Below, piece after piece: positions 1 through 7,719 of a stretch of 57,878 nucleotides of DNA (position 1 is its first letter; every line of letters begins with the position of its first letter). The DNA lies in assembly GCA_024226735.1 (NCBI GenBank), contig JAAELL010000032.1, positions 1-57,878 of the forward strand. The letters are read 5' to 3'. The notes beneath the pieces are model-generated. The model ran no database searches. It was not told where the DNA came from and saw nothing but the letters and a program-made list of their open reading frames with translations. The stretch is from a bacterium. GTDB taxonomy: Bacteria > Planctomycetota > UBA1135 > GCA-002686595. A program made the position numbers and the translations under genes.

Positions 1-90
1 ATCCCCACCACTTCGCAGGAGGGCGCCCACGGAGGTGACCGGGTAGGCCCTGTCACCTCCGTGGGCGCCCTCCTGCGAAGTGGTGGGGAT
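1..90. repeat. Perfect 39-bp inverted repeat (long hairpin)
   Basis: Bases 1-39 are the exact reverse complement of bases 52-90, with a 12-base spacer at 40-51 that can itself form a GGG/CCC mini-stem. The hairpin lies 24 bases past the stop codon of the minus-strand acetyltransferase gene, so it is placed like a transcription terminator. A 39-bp stem is far longer than a normal intrinsic terminator and no T-tract is evident. Because it begins at base 1, a fold-back or assembly artefact at a contig edge is possible. Confidence 0.9.
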
Positions 91-113
91 TGCGTGGGCT
101 CGGTACTCCCCAA

Positions 114-1127
114 TCAGACCAAATCCGTATCCCCGAGCTGGTACCACCAGTGGCGGCGCAGGAAGCTGCCGTCGATACGGGGGCCGTACGTGCGCGCCAC
201 CAGGTCGTACGCGGTCGGAGCGACACGGAAGCCGAGTCCCTGGAAGCTCTCGAACCAGGGTGACCAGGCCGGCAGGAACGCGGCGGTCGCGGTCGCGCCG
301 CCGGCACGGCCGGACGCGTCGAGCGCGGCGAGCAGGACGGGCGCGATCGCCGCCTCGTCCGCGGGCACGAGCCAGTCCGCGATGAGCGCGACGCGCTCGC
401 CCCCGAAGTCGGCGACGCGCGCGACGCACAGGCCGCGCAGGGCTCCGCCCGGCTCCCTCACGGCGAGGCGCAGGTACTCGTGCTCCGGACGGTCGACGTA
501 GCGCCAGTTGAGGTAGCGCGCATCACGGATCGTGCTCGCCCCCCAGTCCCCGACGCAGCGCTCGTACAGCCAGCGCGCCTCATCGCCGAAGCGTTCGATC
601 CGGACGACCTCGCCGAGGCTCGGCGACGTACCAACGAGGGGCCGCGTGAGGACGAGCTGCGACCCGACTCGCTCGTAGCCGAGGTAGCGCTCTCCGATGC
701 GCCAGTTCGCGCGCACCGGCCAGCCGTAGTACACCTCGTCCGTTTCGCCCCCGTAGGCGTCGAAGAACGCCTCGGCGACGCGCACGAACAGGCCGGGTCT
801 CTTCAAGCCGGCGCGGTGCGCGGGGTGCACCATCGAATCGACGATCTGACAGAAGCTCGTACGCATGCCGTCGACCCAGGTGGGCATCGGCCAGGCGGCG
901 TACTGCGCGACGATCGCCCCTTCGTGCTCGGCGACGAAGACCCGTGTTCCGAACGGGTTGTCGCGGTATGCCCAGCGCCAAGCGGGCAGGCTGCGCTCCT
1001 TGCCGAACGCGGCCGGGAAACTGACCAGCAGCGAGCCCTCGTCGCCGCTCGCGAGCGGACGAATCACGTAGTCACCGCACGACGACGCTGCGCCGTCCAT
1101 CGCGGTCGAGATGCCCTCTTCCATCAT
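114..1127 (-). CDS. GNAT-family N-acetyltransferase-like protein (second of tandem pair)
   Basis: This is a 337-residue soluble protein with no signal peptide. The N-terminal half reads as a GNAT fold: strand and helix pattern, then VHPAHRAGLKRPGLF, which resembles the acetyl-CoA binding turn after beta-4. A WRYVDRP motif sits near the middle of the C-terminal half. It is a paralog of the gene just upstream: both share the domain order, the W-R-Y segment and the identical C-terminus LGDTDLV. The start ATG overlaps the upstream stop by one base (TGATG), so translation is probably coupled. The ATG at 1124 is an equally possible start. The acyl acceptor is unknown. The long hairpin at 1-90 follows its stop. 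Confidence 0.75.
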   Translation of the reverse strand: MMEEGISTAMDGAASSCGDYVIRPLASGDEGSLLVSFPAAFGKERSLPAWRWAYRDNPFGTRVFVAEHEGAIVAQYAAWPMPTWVDGMRTSFCQIVDSMVHPAHRAGLKRPGLFVRVAEAFFDAYGGETDEVYYGWPVRANWRIGERYLGYERVGSQLVLTRPLVGTSPSLGEVVRIERFGDEARWLYERCVGDWGASTIRDARYLNWRYVDRPEHEYLRLAVREPGGALRGLCVARVADFGGERVALIADWLVPADEAAIAPVLLAALDASGRAGGATATAAFLPAWSPWFESFQGLGFRVAPTAYDLVARTYGPRIDGSFLRRHWWYQLGDTDLV

Positions 1128-2131
1128 CAGACTAGATCCGTGTCGCCGAGGGTCGTGTACAAATTGCGCGCGTACCAAACGGCGTCCCGTTCGCGCTCGA
1201 AGCTGCGCCCAGCGAAGAACCAGCGCGAGGGCCGCACGCGGTAGCCCGCCGCCTGAAACGTGTTCCACTCGCGGCCGTGGGGCGAGAACGCCGCCACGAC
1301 CGGCAGCGCGTCCTCGGTTCGCGCCGCGTCGAAGAGCCACGCGCGCAGCGCGTGCTGCGCGTCGAGCTCGACCGCCGGCACGAGCCAGTCGCACAGGATC
1401 CCCACGCGCCGTCCTTCGAGCTCGCCGGCACGGTAGACGAGGTAGCCGACCAGCATTCCGGCGCGACGGGCCAGGACGACGTGGTAGGCCTCTTCCGGGT
1501 GCTGGACGTAGCGCCAGTCGAGCATCCGCCTGTCGCGCACGACGATCGCGTCGTGCTCTTGAGCGCAGCGCTCGAACAGCTCGTCGACTTCGTCCGGGAA
1601 ACGTTCGACCGCCTCGAGCTCGACGCCGTCGAACGGCGCCCCGAGCCAGTTCCGCTCCTCGAGCTCGAGCCGCCAGACGGGCTCGAGCATCTTGTAGCCG
1701 AGCTGGGCGCGTCCGATGCGCCAAGCGGACGGCATCGGCAGGCCCCACATCAGCTGCACGTCGCCCTCTCCGTCTCCACCGACGTCGCCGACGAGGGCCC
1801 GCGCCGTGCGCACGAACGCCCCGTGCTTGGAGAGGCCGTCCCCGCGCCGGCTGAACGAGTCGACGATGTGGCTGAACAGCTTCGGCCGTCCCTGGATCCG
1901 CGCCGGCTGGGGCAGGCCGGCGAACTGGGCGCAAACGGCGCCGCCCGTGTCGACGGCGATCCGCACATGGCACCCGGCGGGGTTGGCGAGGAAGCGCCAG
2001 CGCCACAGCTCGCTGCTGCGTGGCCGAAAATCCGCGTCGACCGCCCCGAAGCAGCGGTTGAAGCCGTCGAGGACCGCGCGCTCGTCGCTCGGCTCGAGAC
2101 TGCGGATGGTGATTTCGGCCAGCTCGGTCAC
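1127..2131 (-). CDS. GNAT-family N-acetyltransferase-like protein (first of tandem pair)
   Basis: This is a 334-residue cytosolic protein starting at a GTG 47 bases downstream of tRNA-Sec. The open frame continues upstream through the tRNA, but translation across a tRNA gene is implausible, so the GTG giving VTELAEITIRSLEPSDE is chosen. Residues ~1-190 look like a GNAT acetyl-CoA domain, followed by DWRYVQHPEEAY and a second alpha/beta half. It ends in YTTLGDTDLV, the same C-terminus as its downstream paralog. The pair looks like a local duplication. Family assignment rests on motif pattern only; the substrate cannot be predicted. Confidence 0.72.
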   Translation of the reverse strand: MTELAEITIRSLEPSDERAVLDGFNRCFGAVDADFRPRSSELWRWRFLANPAGCHVRIAVDTGGAVCAQFAGLPQPARIQGRPKLFSHIVDSFSRRGDGLSKHGAFVRTARALVGDVGGDGEGDVQLMWGLPMPSAWRIGRAQLGYKMLEPVWRLELEERNWLGAPFDGVELEAVERFPDEVDELFERCAQEHDAIVVRDRRMLDWRYVQHPEEAYHVVLARRAGMLVGYLVYRAGELEGRRVGILCDWLVPAVELDAQHALRAWLFDAARTEDALPVVAAFSPHGREWNTFQAAGYRVRPSRWFFAGRSFERERDAVWYARNLYTTLGDTDLV

Positions 2132-2178
2132 GGTCCGCTCAGCAGGGCCACGGCCGGAGGGCTGTGGCGAGAAGGGGG

Positions 2179-2276
2179 TGGCGGGAGTGCATGGGAATCG
2201 AACCCACCGACCCCGCTGTTCACGGGGCCCAACCGGCTTTGAAGGCCGGGCGGCACACCAGCACCGATCCACTCCC
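2179..2276 (-). tRNA. selC: tRNA-Sec (anticodon UCA)
   Basis: The gene is 98 nt with an encoded CCA (2179-2181). The anticodon loop CTTCAAA carries TCA and is closed by a CCGGC/GCCGG stem. The acceptor arm GGGAGTG pairs with CACTCCC. The discriminator base is G, as in other tRNA-Sec genes. There is a long variable arm with a CCCCG/CGGGG stem, and the T-loop TTCGATT is intact. The length is typical for bacterial tRNA-Sec. The gene lies on the same strand as selD and selA, 80 bases past the phosphodiesterase stop. It decodes UGA as selenocysteine after charging with Ser and conversion by SelA. Confidence 0.96.
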
Positions 2277-2356
2277 ATTGTGCGGGCGCTCGCCCCACCC
2301 GGGGCGCTCCGCAGTCGAGCATTAGAGTCGCACCGGCTTGGAGTTGCAAACGCGGC

Positions 2357-3880
2357 TCACGAGGTCGAGAGGGGCAGGAGGCGTCCGGGCGAGCCGTGGC
2401 CGAGCCCCTCGGGCACTCCCCCGGCCCAGCGCCGGATCCGGTGCTCCCCACGCCGCACCCCCTCGATGCCGCAGCTGAAGTCGACGCCGTGGCCATCACC
2501 GTCGAATGTCGCGGGCAGGCGCATACGCAGCCCCATCCCGCCGCGCGCCGTCTCGCCCGCGAGTCGCGCGACGACGTGGGGGTGCTCGAGATCCCCCGCG
2601 TTCTCGATCGAAACGACGAGCGAGTCCCCCTCGCGCCGCATCGTCAGCGACGCGGCCGAATCGTCTGGCCGCTCGCGCAGGAGGGTGAGGCGGCGCGTCA
2701 CACCGTCCGCATGGGCGATGCGGCAGCGCGGCATCGGCGCGTCGAGCAGGAGACGTCCCGCCGCTCGGCTCCCATCCCCCGACCACTCGTAGAGCGCCGC
2801 GAGCAGTGGATCGCCGCCGGGCGAGCGTGATCCACCGGTCAACCGGAAGCGCAGCGTATCGCTCTCGCCCGGGCCGAGCTCGACCACGCGCGGCAAACCG
2901 TCGACCTCGAAGGCGCCGTTGGGAAAGAACGCGTTGGCGCGCACACGCACGGGGAAGGGAAAGGGGTTGCGGATCCCGGCCAACGTGGCCCAGGAGCCGT
3001 ACCACTCGCCGCGCGCACGGGCGCGGTTCTCCAGCGCCTCGGGGTCGACCTCCAGCAGCGGCGCCTCGACCGGGTACGGACCCGTGTCGCCCTCCGCCAG
3101 GTGCACGAGTGCGCGCGTCGCCATCGCGCGCCGCGGCTCGTTCGTGTTGAATCCGGTCAAGGGCATGCGGCAGGCGCGCATCAGGTCCTGGGGCAGATCG
3201 ACCGACCACGCCCAACGCTCACAGAACGACCAATCGGCGTCCGCGGCCGGGCCGCTCCAGCCGGCGGGACCGACCCCGTAGGAGGTCAGCCGCTCGTCGC
3301 GGACGAAGCGCCGGTCCTCCTCGTTCGCATCGACCCCGAGCAGCATCGTGCGAAAGCCCGCTCGCTTGCCTTCGATGACGACGTCGCGCAGGAACGAGGC
3401 GATGTACACGGGGAGCTGCGGACCTAGCTCGTGCAGCTTCTCCGCGACGGCATCGACGAGGCCGCGCTCCTTCAGCTCGATCATGTGCCTCGGCCAGCCA
3501 CGCGACGCTCCGCCGGCGATCTCGATCACCTCGTCGAAGAGCGGCAGCGGCTCACCGATGTAGCGGCGCGCGAACCACGAGCCGGCGTCGATGCCGAAGA
3601 GCTCGGGCAGCGTGCGCGCGGCGATCGGACCCGTCGCGTCCGTCGTGCGGTCGAGCGACTTGTCGTGGATCAGCACGGGCTCGCTCGTCGCACAACCGCG
3701 CAGGTCGTACTCGAACCCGTCGAGGCCCAGGTCGGCGGCCATGCGCATCCCCGCCAGTGTGTTCTCCGGGGCCTCGTTGGGAACGCCGCGGTGCCCCAAG
3801 ATCCACGGCGGACCCGCGACCCCCTCTCCGAAGACCCCCTCGACGTCGATCCCCGAAGTGCCCGAGTAGTGGCCCCACAC
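2357..3880 (-). CDS. Glycerophosphodiester phosphodiesterase with C-terminal extension
   Basis: This 507-residue protein is predicted to hydrolyse glycerophosphodiesters to glycerol-3-phosphate and an alcohol. The GDPD signature is clear: LGHRGVPNEAPENT near residue 28 gives the catalytic HRG and metal-binding E-N-T, followed by FEYDLRG and IHDKSLDRTT. The TIM-barrel domain covers about residues 20-290. The remaining ~210 residues look like a beta-rich domain I cannot name. No signal peptide is obvious from the chosen start. That start is a GTG at 3880, two bases after the upstream stop; later Met starts would remove the catalytic HRG. It probably forms an operon with the upstream lipoprotein. 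Confidence 0.87.
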   Translation of the reverse strand: MWGHYSGTSGIDVEGVFGEGVAGPPWILGHRGVPNEAPENTLAGMRMAADLGLDGFEYDLRGCATSEPVLIHDKSLDRTTDATGPIAARTLPELFGIDAGSWFARRYIGEPLPLFDEVIEIAGGASRGWPRHMIELKERGLVDAVAEKLHELGPQLPVYIASFLRDVVIEGKRAGFRTMLLGVDANEEDRRFVRDERLTSYGVGPAGWSGPAADADWSFCERWAWSVDLPQDLMRACRMPLTGFNTNEPRRAMATRALVHLAEGDTGPYPVEAPLLEVDPEALENRARARGEWYGSWATLAGIRNPFPFPVRVRANAFFPNGAFEVDGLPRVVELGPGESDTLRFRLTGGSRSPGGDPLLAALYEWSGDGSRAAGRLLLDAPMPRCRIAHADGVTRRLTLLRERPDDSAASLTMRREGDSLVVSIENAGDLEHPHVVARLAGETARGGMGLRMRLPATFDGDGHGVDFSCGIEGVRRGEHRIRRWAGGVPEGLGHGSPGRLLPLSTS

Positions 3881-3882
3881 GA

Positions 3883-4980
3883 TCAGTCCGTCCTTCCTTC
3901 GACGACCAGCACGCGGCCCGAGTAGCCGCAGGCCACGAGCACGGGTCCGAGGCTGGGGAGCGTTCCCGCAGCGAGGTGGTGCAGCCGATCGCGGTCCTCG
4001 CCCACCGGGGTGAGCCTGAAGCGCGGACCCTCGGGCACCAAGTCGTCGATCGCGATGACGAGAATGCGGCCGTCGTAACCCGCGGTCGCCATCTCGACCC
4101 CGTCGTGGTGCGGATCGACGTCGGCGAACACGGCACCGCGCAGGCGACCCGCGAAGCACTCGATGAACAGCGTCTCGCCACCCTCGAAGAGCCGCAGCAG
4201 TCCGTCGTTCGCGGACGTCAGCACCGCGCCTTCCGGGCCGATGGCGACGCGCGCGAGCGCGACGCCGTAGTTGGCCAATTCGCGCTGGCGCCACTCCCCG
4301 GCGACGGACTCGACCTGGACGAGCGCGCCGTCGTCGCACGCGACGACGAGGCGCCGGCCAGCGATCGCGGCTCCCTTCGCAGCTCCACCGAGACCGCTCG
4401 CGATCGAGGCGTGCTCGAAGCTGTCACCCGCCGGAGTCAACAGGTGCACGGTGCGCGAGAAGCCCGCGACGACGAGCTCATCCCCGGCGTGGTCGGGATC
4501 GACGTCGCCGACTGCCACCGCATGCAGGAGCGCCTCGTCGCCGAGGAGCCGCGTGCGCTCCCATTCCCCGTCGACGAATCGGATGCGCCAGGCTGCACCC
4601 TGTCCACCGTCGTCTTCGCTACCGACCGCCACGCCCACCGTGTAGAGCTCGGAGCCCGGCCTTCCGTCGAGGTCGCCCGTCGCACACTGGATCATCTCGC
4701 CCGGGAGCTCCGCGACGATCTCGCTGTGGAACAGGGGGAGCTCGGCGTCGCGCCGCACGACGTACACCTTGCCGCCCGCGGAGACCGTAGCGATCTCCTC
4801 GCCCGCATGGCGTGGATCGAGATCGGCGACCGCGCACCCACCGAGCTTCTCGGGCGTCGTGAGCGCCGCGTACTGTTCCCACCCGGGCGTGTGCGTCGAG
4901 CTGGCGACGCAGCCGCAACCCAACGCCAGAGCCGTCGGGAACGCCGTCCGCTGGAGCGATCGAAGGAGCATGGCACTCAC
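3883..4980 (-). CDS. Beta-propeller-type (FG-GAP/VCBS-like) lipoprotein
   Basis: This is a 365-residue exported protein. A short signal peptide ends in a Cys-rich stretch (LALGCGC) resembling a lipobox. The mature part consists of repeats of the form AVADLDPRHAGEEIATV, ATGDLDGRPGSELYTV, AVGDVDPDHAGDELVVAG and ADVDPHHDGVEMATAGYDG. This Asp-rich D-x-D pattern is typical of FG-GAP/VCBS beta-propeller blades that bind calcium. The GTG start at 4980 overlaps the selD stop by four bases (GTGA); an ATG at 4971 is the alternative. The gene sits between selD and the phosphodiesterase, so all three are probably cotranscribed. The ligand is unknown; a link to selenium is not implied. Confidence 0.75.
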   Translation of the reverse strand: MSAMLLRSLQRTAFPTALALGCGCVASSTHTPGWEQYAALTTPEKLGGCAVADLDPRHAGEEIATVSAGGKVYVVRRDAELPLFHSEIVAELPGEMIQCATGDLDGRPGSELYTVGVAVGSEDDGGQGAAWRIRFVDGEWERTRLLGDEALLHAVAVGDVDPDHAGDELVVAGFSRTVHLLTPAGDSFEHASIASGLGGAAKGAAIAGRRLVVACDDGALVQVESVAGEWRQRELANYGVALARVAIGPEGAVLTSANDGLLRLFEGGETLFIECFAGRLRGAVFADVDPHHDGVEMATAGYDGRILVIAIDDLVPEGPRFRLTPVGEDRDRLHHLAAGTLPSLGPVLVACGYSGRVLVVEGRTD

Positions 4981-6044
4981 ACGAGCTCGATGATGTGACC
5001 GGAGTCGGCGACGACCTCGCCGACCGCGTGGACGGGAGCGCCACGGGCGGCGAGCTCACGCTCGAGCGAGCTCGCGCGGTCCGCCGCCACGGAGATCAGC
5101 AGTCCGCCCGACGTCTCCGCGTCGTACGCGATGTCGACGAGCACGGGGTCGACCCCCGCGCCGACCGAGACGACGTCGCCGAGGGCTGCGCGGCCGCGCT
5201 TCGAGCCGCCCGACAGGATGCCCTGGGCAGCCAGCTCGCGCGCCCCGGGAAAGATCGGAACCGCCGCGAGCTCGAGGCGCAGCGTGACACGGCTCGCGAC
5301 GGCGATGTTGCGGCCGTGCCCGATGAGGCCGAAGCCGGTGATGTCCGTGCAGGCGTTGCTGCCGACCGCGAGCATCGCCTCGGCGGCCGCGGAGTTGAGC
5401 GTCGCCATGACCTCGGCGGCGGCCCGCACGTCGTCCGCATCGACCTTCTGGAACTTGCCGGCGGTCGTCATCGTGCCCATACCGAGCGGCTTGGTCAGGT
5501 ACAGCCGATCGCCGACCTGCGCGCCCGCGTTGTCGACGACCGCGTCCTTGTGAACGACGCCGGTGACGGCGAAGCCGAACAGCGGCTCCTCGCCCTCGAC
5601 CGTGTGCCCACCGGCGAGCACGGCCCCGGACTCACGCACCTTGTCAAACCCGCCGCGGAAGATCTCCCGCACCCACTCGGGCGGAAAGGCCGTCGGGAAG
5701 CCCGCGAGGTTGAGCGCGGAGAGCGGCCTGCCCCCCATCGCGTAGACGTCGGACAGCGAGTTCGCCGCCGCCACCGCACCGTAGAGGTAGGGGTCATCGA
5801 GGACCGGCGGAAAGTAATCGACCGTCTGGACGAGCGCGACGCCCGCCGCGGCGGGCACACCCTCGCTCTCCCCCAGAAGCACGACGCCGGCGTCGTCCAC
5901 GGTCTGGGGTCCGACGAGCAAACGCGGGTCCGCGGCTGGATTGACGTCACGCAGAACCTGCGTGAGCTGCCCCATGGGCATCTTGGCCGCTCAGCCAGCG
6001 CAGGCGGCGTAGTCGGTCAGTCGCTTGTTTTGGAGCTCGGGCAT
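4977..6044 (-). CDS. selD: Selenide, water dikinase (selenophosphate synthase), itself a selenoprotein
   Basis: SelD makes selenophosphate from selenide and ATP, the Se donor for tRNA-Sec. Conventional translation gives only a frame from 5981, which lacks the catalytic N-terminus. Reading upstream in frame to the ATG at 6044 crosses one TGA (5991-5993) and restores the family N-terminus: RLTDYAACAG-Sec-AAK. Sec18 aligns with catalytic Cys17 and K21 with essential Lys20 of E. coli SelD. The total is 355 residues, close to the usual ~345. Downstream motifs DDAGVV, LNLAGFP, GGHTVEGEEPLFG, DITGFGLIGHG and ETSGGLL are intact. A hairpin just after the UGA fits a bacterial SECIS. The gene lies between selA and the lipoprotein gene. 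Confidence 0.95.
5963..5993 (-). promoter_or_regulatory. Putative bacterial SECIS hairpin at the selD UGA codon
   Basis: Read on the minus strand from the UGA, TGAGC (5993-5989) pairs with GCTCA (5967-5963). An apical stem TGCCC/GGGCA closes a 3-base ATG loop (5980-5968). An 8-base bulge lies on the 5' side. Bacterial SECIS elements lie in the coding sequence immediately after the UGA, usually with a G in the apical loop, and are bound by SelB. The fit is by eye; no folding energy was computed. Confidence 0.65.
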
Positions 6045-6190
6045 AGTCGCCAGAGGATACTCCGTTCACCGTCGCCGAGACAAACGGGACGAGCCGCGCA
6101 CGATTCCCCCCCGTCGACGCGCCAGCACGGCGGCGAGGATCCGCCGCGACTCGCCCACGTCCAAGGACGTCCGGAAACTCGGCGTCTTCC

Positions 6191-6238
6191 CGCTCGCTTG
6201 AATCGGTAGGTTGGGGGGAGTACCGATTCAAGCGAGCG
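6191..6238 (-). terminator. 18-bp perfect hairpin spanning the selA stop codon
   Basis: CGCTCGCTTGAATCGGTA (6191-6208) is perfectly complementary to 6221-6238, with a 12-base G-rich loop. The 3' arm includes the selA stop codon, so the structure forms at the very end of the selA message. There is no run of T. It could attenuate or terminate transcription between selA and selD, or protect the mRNA end. The arrangement (12-base loop, gene end) resembles the hairpin at 1-90. Confidence 0.7.
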
Positions 6239-7658
6239 CGGCGAACGCCTGGGCGATTCCGGCCGCGTCCGAGTTGGACACGGTCCTCACGTCCAGCCAG
6301 ACCGCGTCGTCCTGGATCCGTCCGAAAACCGGAGGATCCACGGCGCGCAGCGCCAGCCCGAGCGCCTCGGCCGAGTAGCGCTCGTGCTCGACGCGCACGG
6401 CGACGCTCTCGAGGAACGCGGTCGGGGCGCTGCCGCTGCCGGGCTGCGCGCGGCTGGGCTCCACCGCCGCCGTCACTCCGGCCAACGCGGTGAGCGAGCG
6501 CGCGAGGTCGTGCGCGAGCGGCGTCAGCTCGCTGACGCCGCGGTGCATCATCGCGCGGGCAGGGATCTCGTCGCCGCGGCCCGCAAGGACGAGCTCCAGC
6601 GTCGCCTCGAGCCCCGCGAGCGTGACCTTGTCCAAACGCAACGCGCGGTAGATCGGATTCTTGCGCAGCGCGGCAATCGCCGCGTTCTCGCCGACGATCA
6701 AGCCCGCCTGCGGCGCACCGAGCAGCTTGTCCCCGGAGAACGTCACGACGTCGATCCCGCTCGCGACCGCGGTCCGCACGTCGGTCTCATCGAGGTTCTC
6801 GGGCAACGGAACCATGTCCTCGGTCTCGATCAGGCCCGAGCCGAGGTCCCAGGCGGTCGTCACGCCGTGCTCGCGACCGAGGCGCGCCATGTCCGCGGGG
6901 TCGACCTCCTCGGTGAACCCGACGACTCGAAAATTGGACGTGTGGACCTTCATCAGAAGGCCGCTCTCCGGGCCCATCGCGCGCTCGTAGTCGGCGATGC
7001 GCGTGCGGTTGGTCGAGCCGACCTCCACGAGACGTACGTTCGCACGCGCCATGACGTCGGGTACCCGGAACGAGCCGCCGATCTCGACCAGCTCGCCGCG
7101 GCTGACGATCGCCTCGCGGCCCGCGGCGAAGGTGTTCATCGTCAGGAAGGCCGCGCCCGCGTTGTTGTTCACCGCGATCCCCGCCTCGCCGCCGACGAGC
7201 CGCCGCATCAGCTCCGACAGCCGGTCGTCGCGCTGGTTGCGCTGACCGCTGAAGCGGTCGACCTCCAGCACACAGTAGCTCTCCGCGGCGCGCCGCATCG
7301 CCTCGGCCACCTCCGGGTGCACGGGCGAGCGGCCGAGGCCCGTGTGCAGAACGACGCCGGTCGCGTTGATTGCCCGCACGACGCCGCGGCCGCGCTCCTC
7401 GTGCAGGAGTCGCTCGACCGCCTGCACGAGCGCTCCATTCGCGAGCCGCTCCTCGAGCCCCTTGGCGTCCAGCTCGCCGCGCTTGATCTCACCGCGCCAC
7501 GACTCGAGCATCGTTTGAACGAAGGAGGCGACGAGGTCGTGGCGCGCCTCCGCGGCGAGCGCTTGGACGCCTTCGATGCGCAGCGCCTCGTCGACCGAGG
7601 GCAGGAGGCGGTAGGGATTGGGAGCCCCCTTGGACGAGTCGGTTCGGTCGGCGCTCAT
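6228..7658 (-). CDS. selA: L-seryl-tRNA(Sec) selenium transferase
   Basis: SelA is a PLP enzyme that converts Ser-tRNA(Sec) to Sec-tRNA(Sec) using selenophosphate. The 476-residue product matches the usual ~460. An N-terminal helical domain covers roughly residues 1-90. INATGVVLHTGLGRSP (97-112) is the family signature, AVNNNAGAAF follows near residue 162, and FSGDKLLGAPQAG carries the PLP lysine at K311. The ATG at 7658 is chosen because upstream Met codons lie in the divergent mutM promoter space, only 61 bases wide. selD follows 183 bases downstream on the same strand, and tRNA-Sec lies further along. Confidence 0.96.
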   Translation of the reverse strand: MSADRTDSSKGAPNPYRLLPSVDEALRIEGVQALAAEARHDLVASFVQTMLESWRGEIKRGELDAKGLEERLANGALVQAVERLLHEERGRGVVRAINATGVVLHTGLGRSPVHPEVAEAMRRAAESYCVLEVDRFSGQRNQRDDRLSELMRRLVGGEAGIAVNNNAGAAFLTMNTFAAGREAIVSRGELVEIGGSFRVPDVMARANVRLVEVGSTNRTRIADYERAMGPESGLLMKVHTSNFRVVGFTEEVDPADMARLGREHGVTTAWDLGSGLIETEDMVPLPENLDETDVRTAVASGIDVVTFSGDKLLGAPQAGLIVGENAAIAALRKNPIYRALRLDKVTLAGLEATLELVLAGRGDEIPARAMMHRGVSELTPLAHDLARSLTALAGVTAAVEPSRAQPGSGSAPTAFLESVAVRVEHERYSAEALGLALRAVDPPVFGRIQDDAVWLDVRTVSNSDAAGIAQAFAALA

Positions 7659-7719
7659 CCCACAAGTCTCGCCGCACCGCCGCCCCCAAGCAAGCTGACG
7701 CTTTCCGTACCATGCGCAC

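Noticed and set aside
1..90. Insertion-sequence end
   Set aside because: No transposase or target duplication is visible in the window.
1128..2006. Upstream extension of the second GNAT frame through the first GNAT gene
   Set aside because: Arg/Ala-rich nonsense composition; the coupled ATG at 1127 fits the paralog alignment.
2132..2278. Upstream extension of the first GNAT gene through tRNA-Sec
   Set aside because: It would translate the tRNA gene; the GTG at 2131 gives the domain start.
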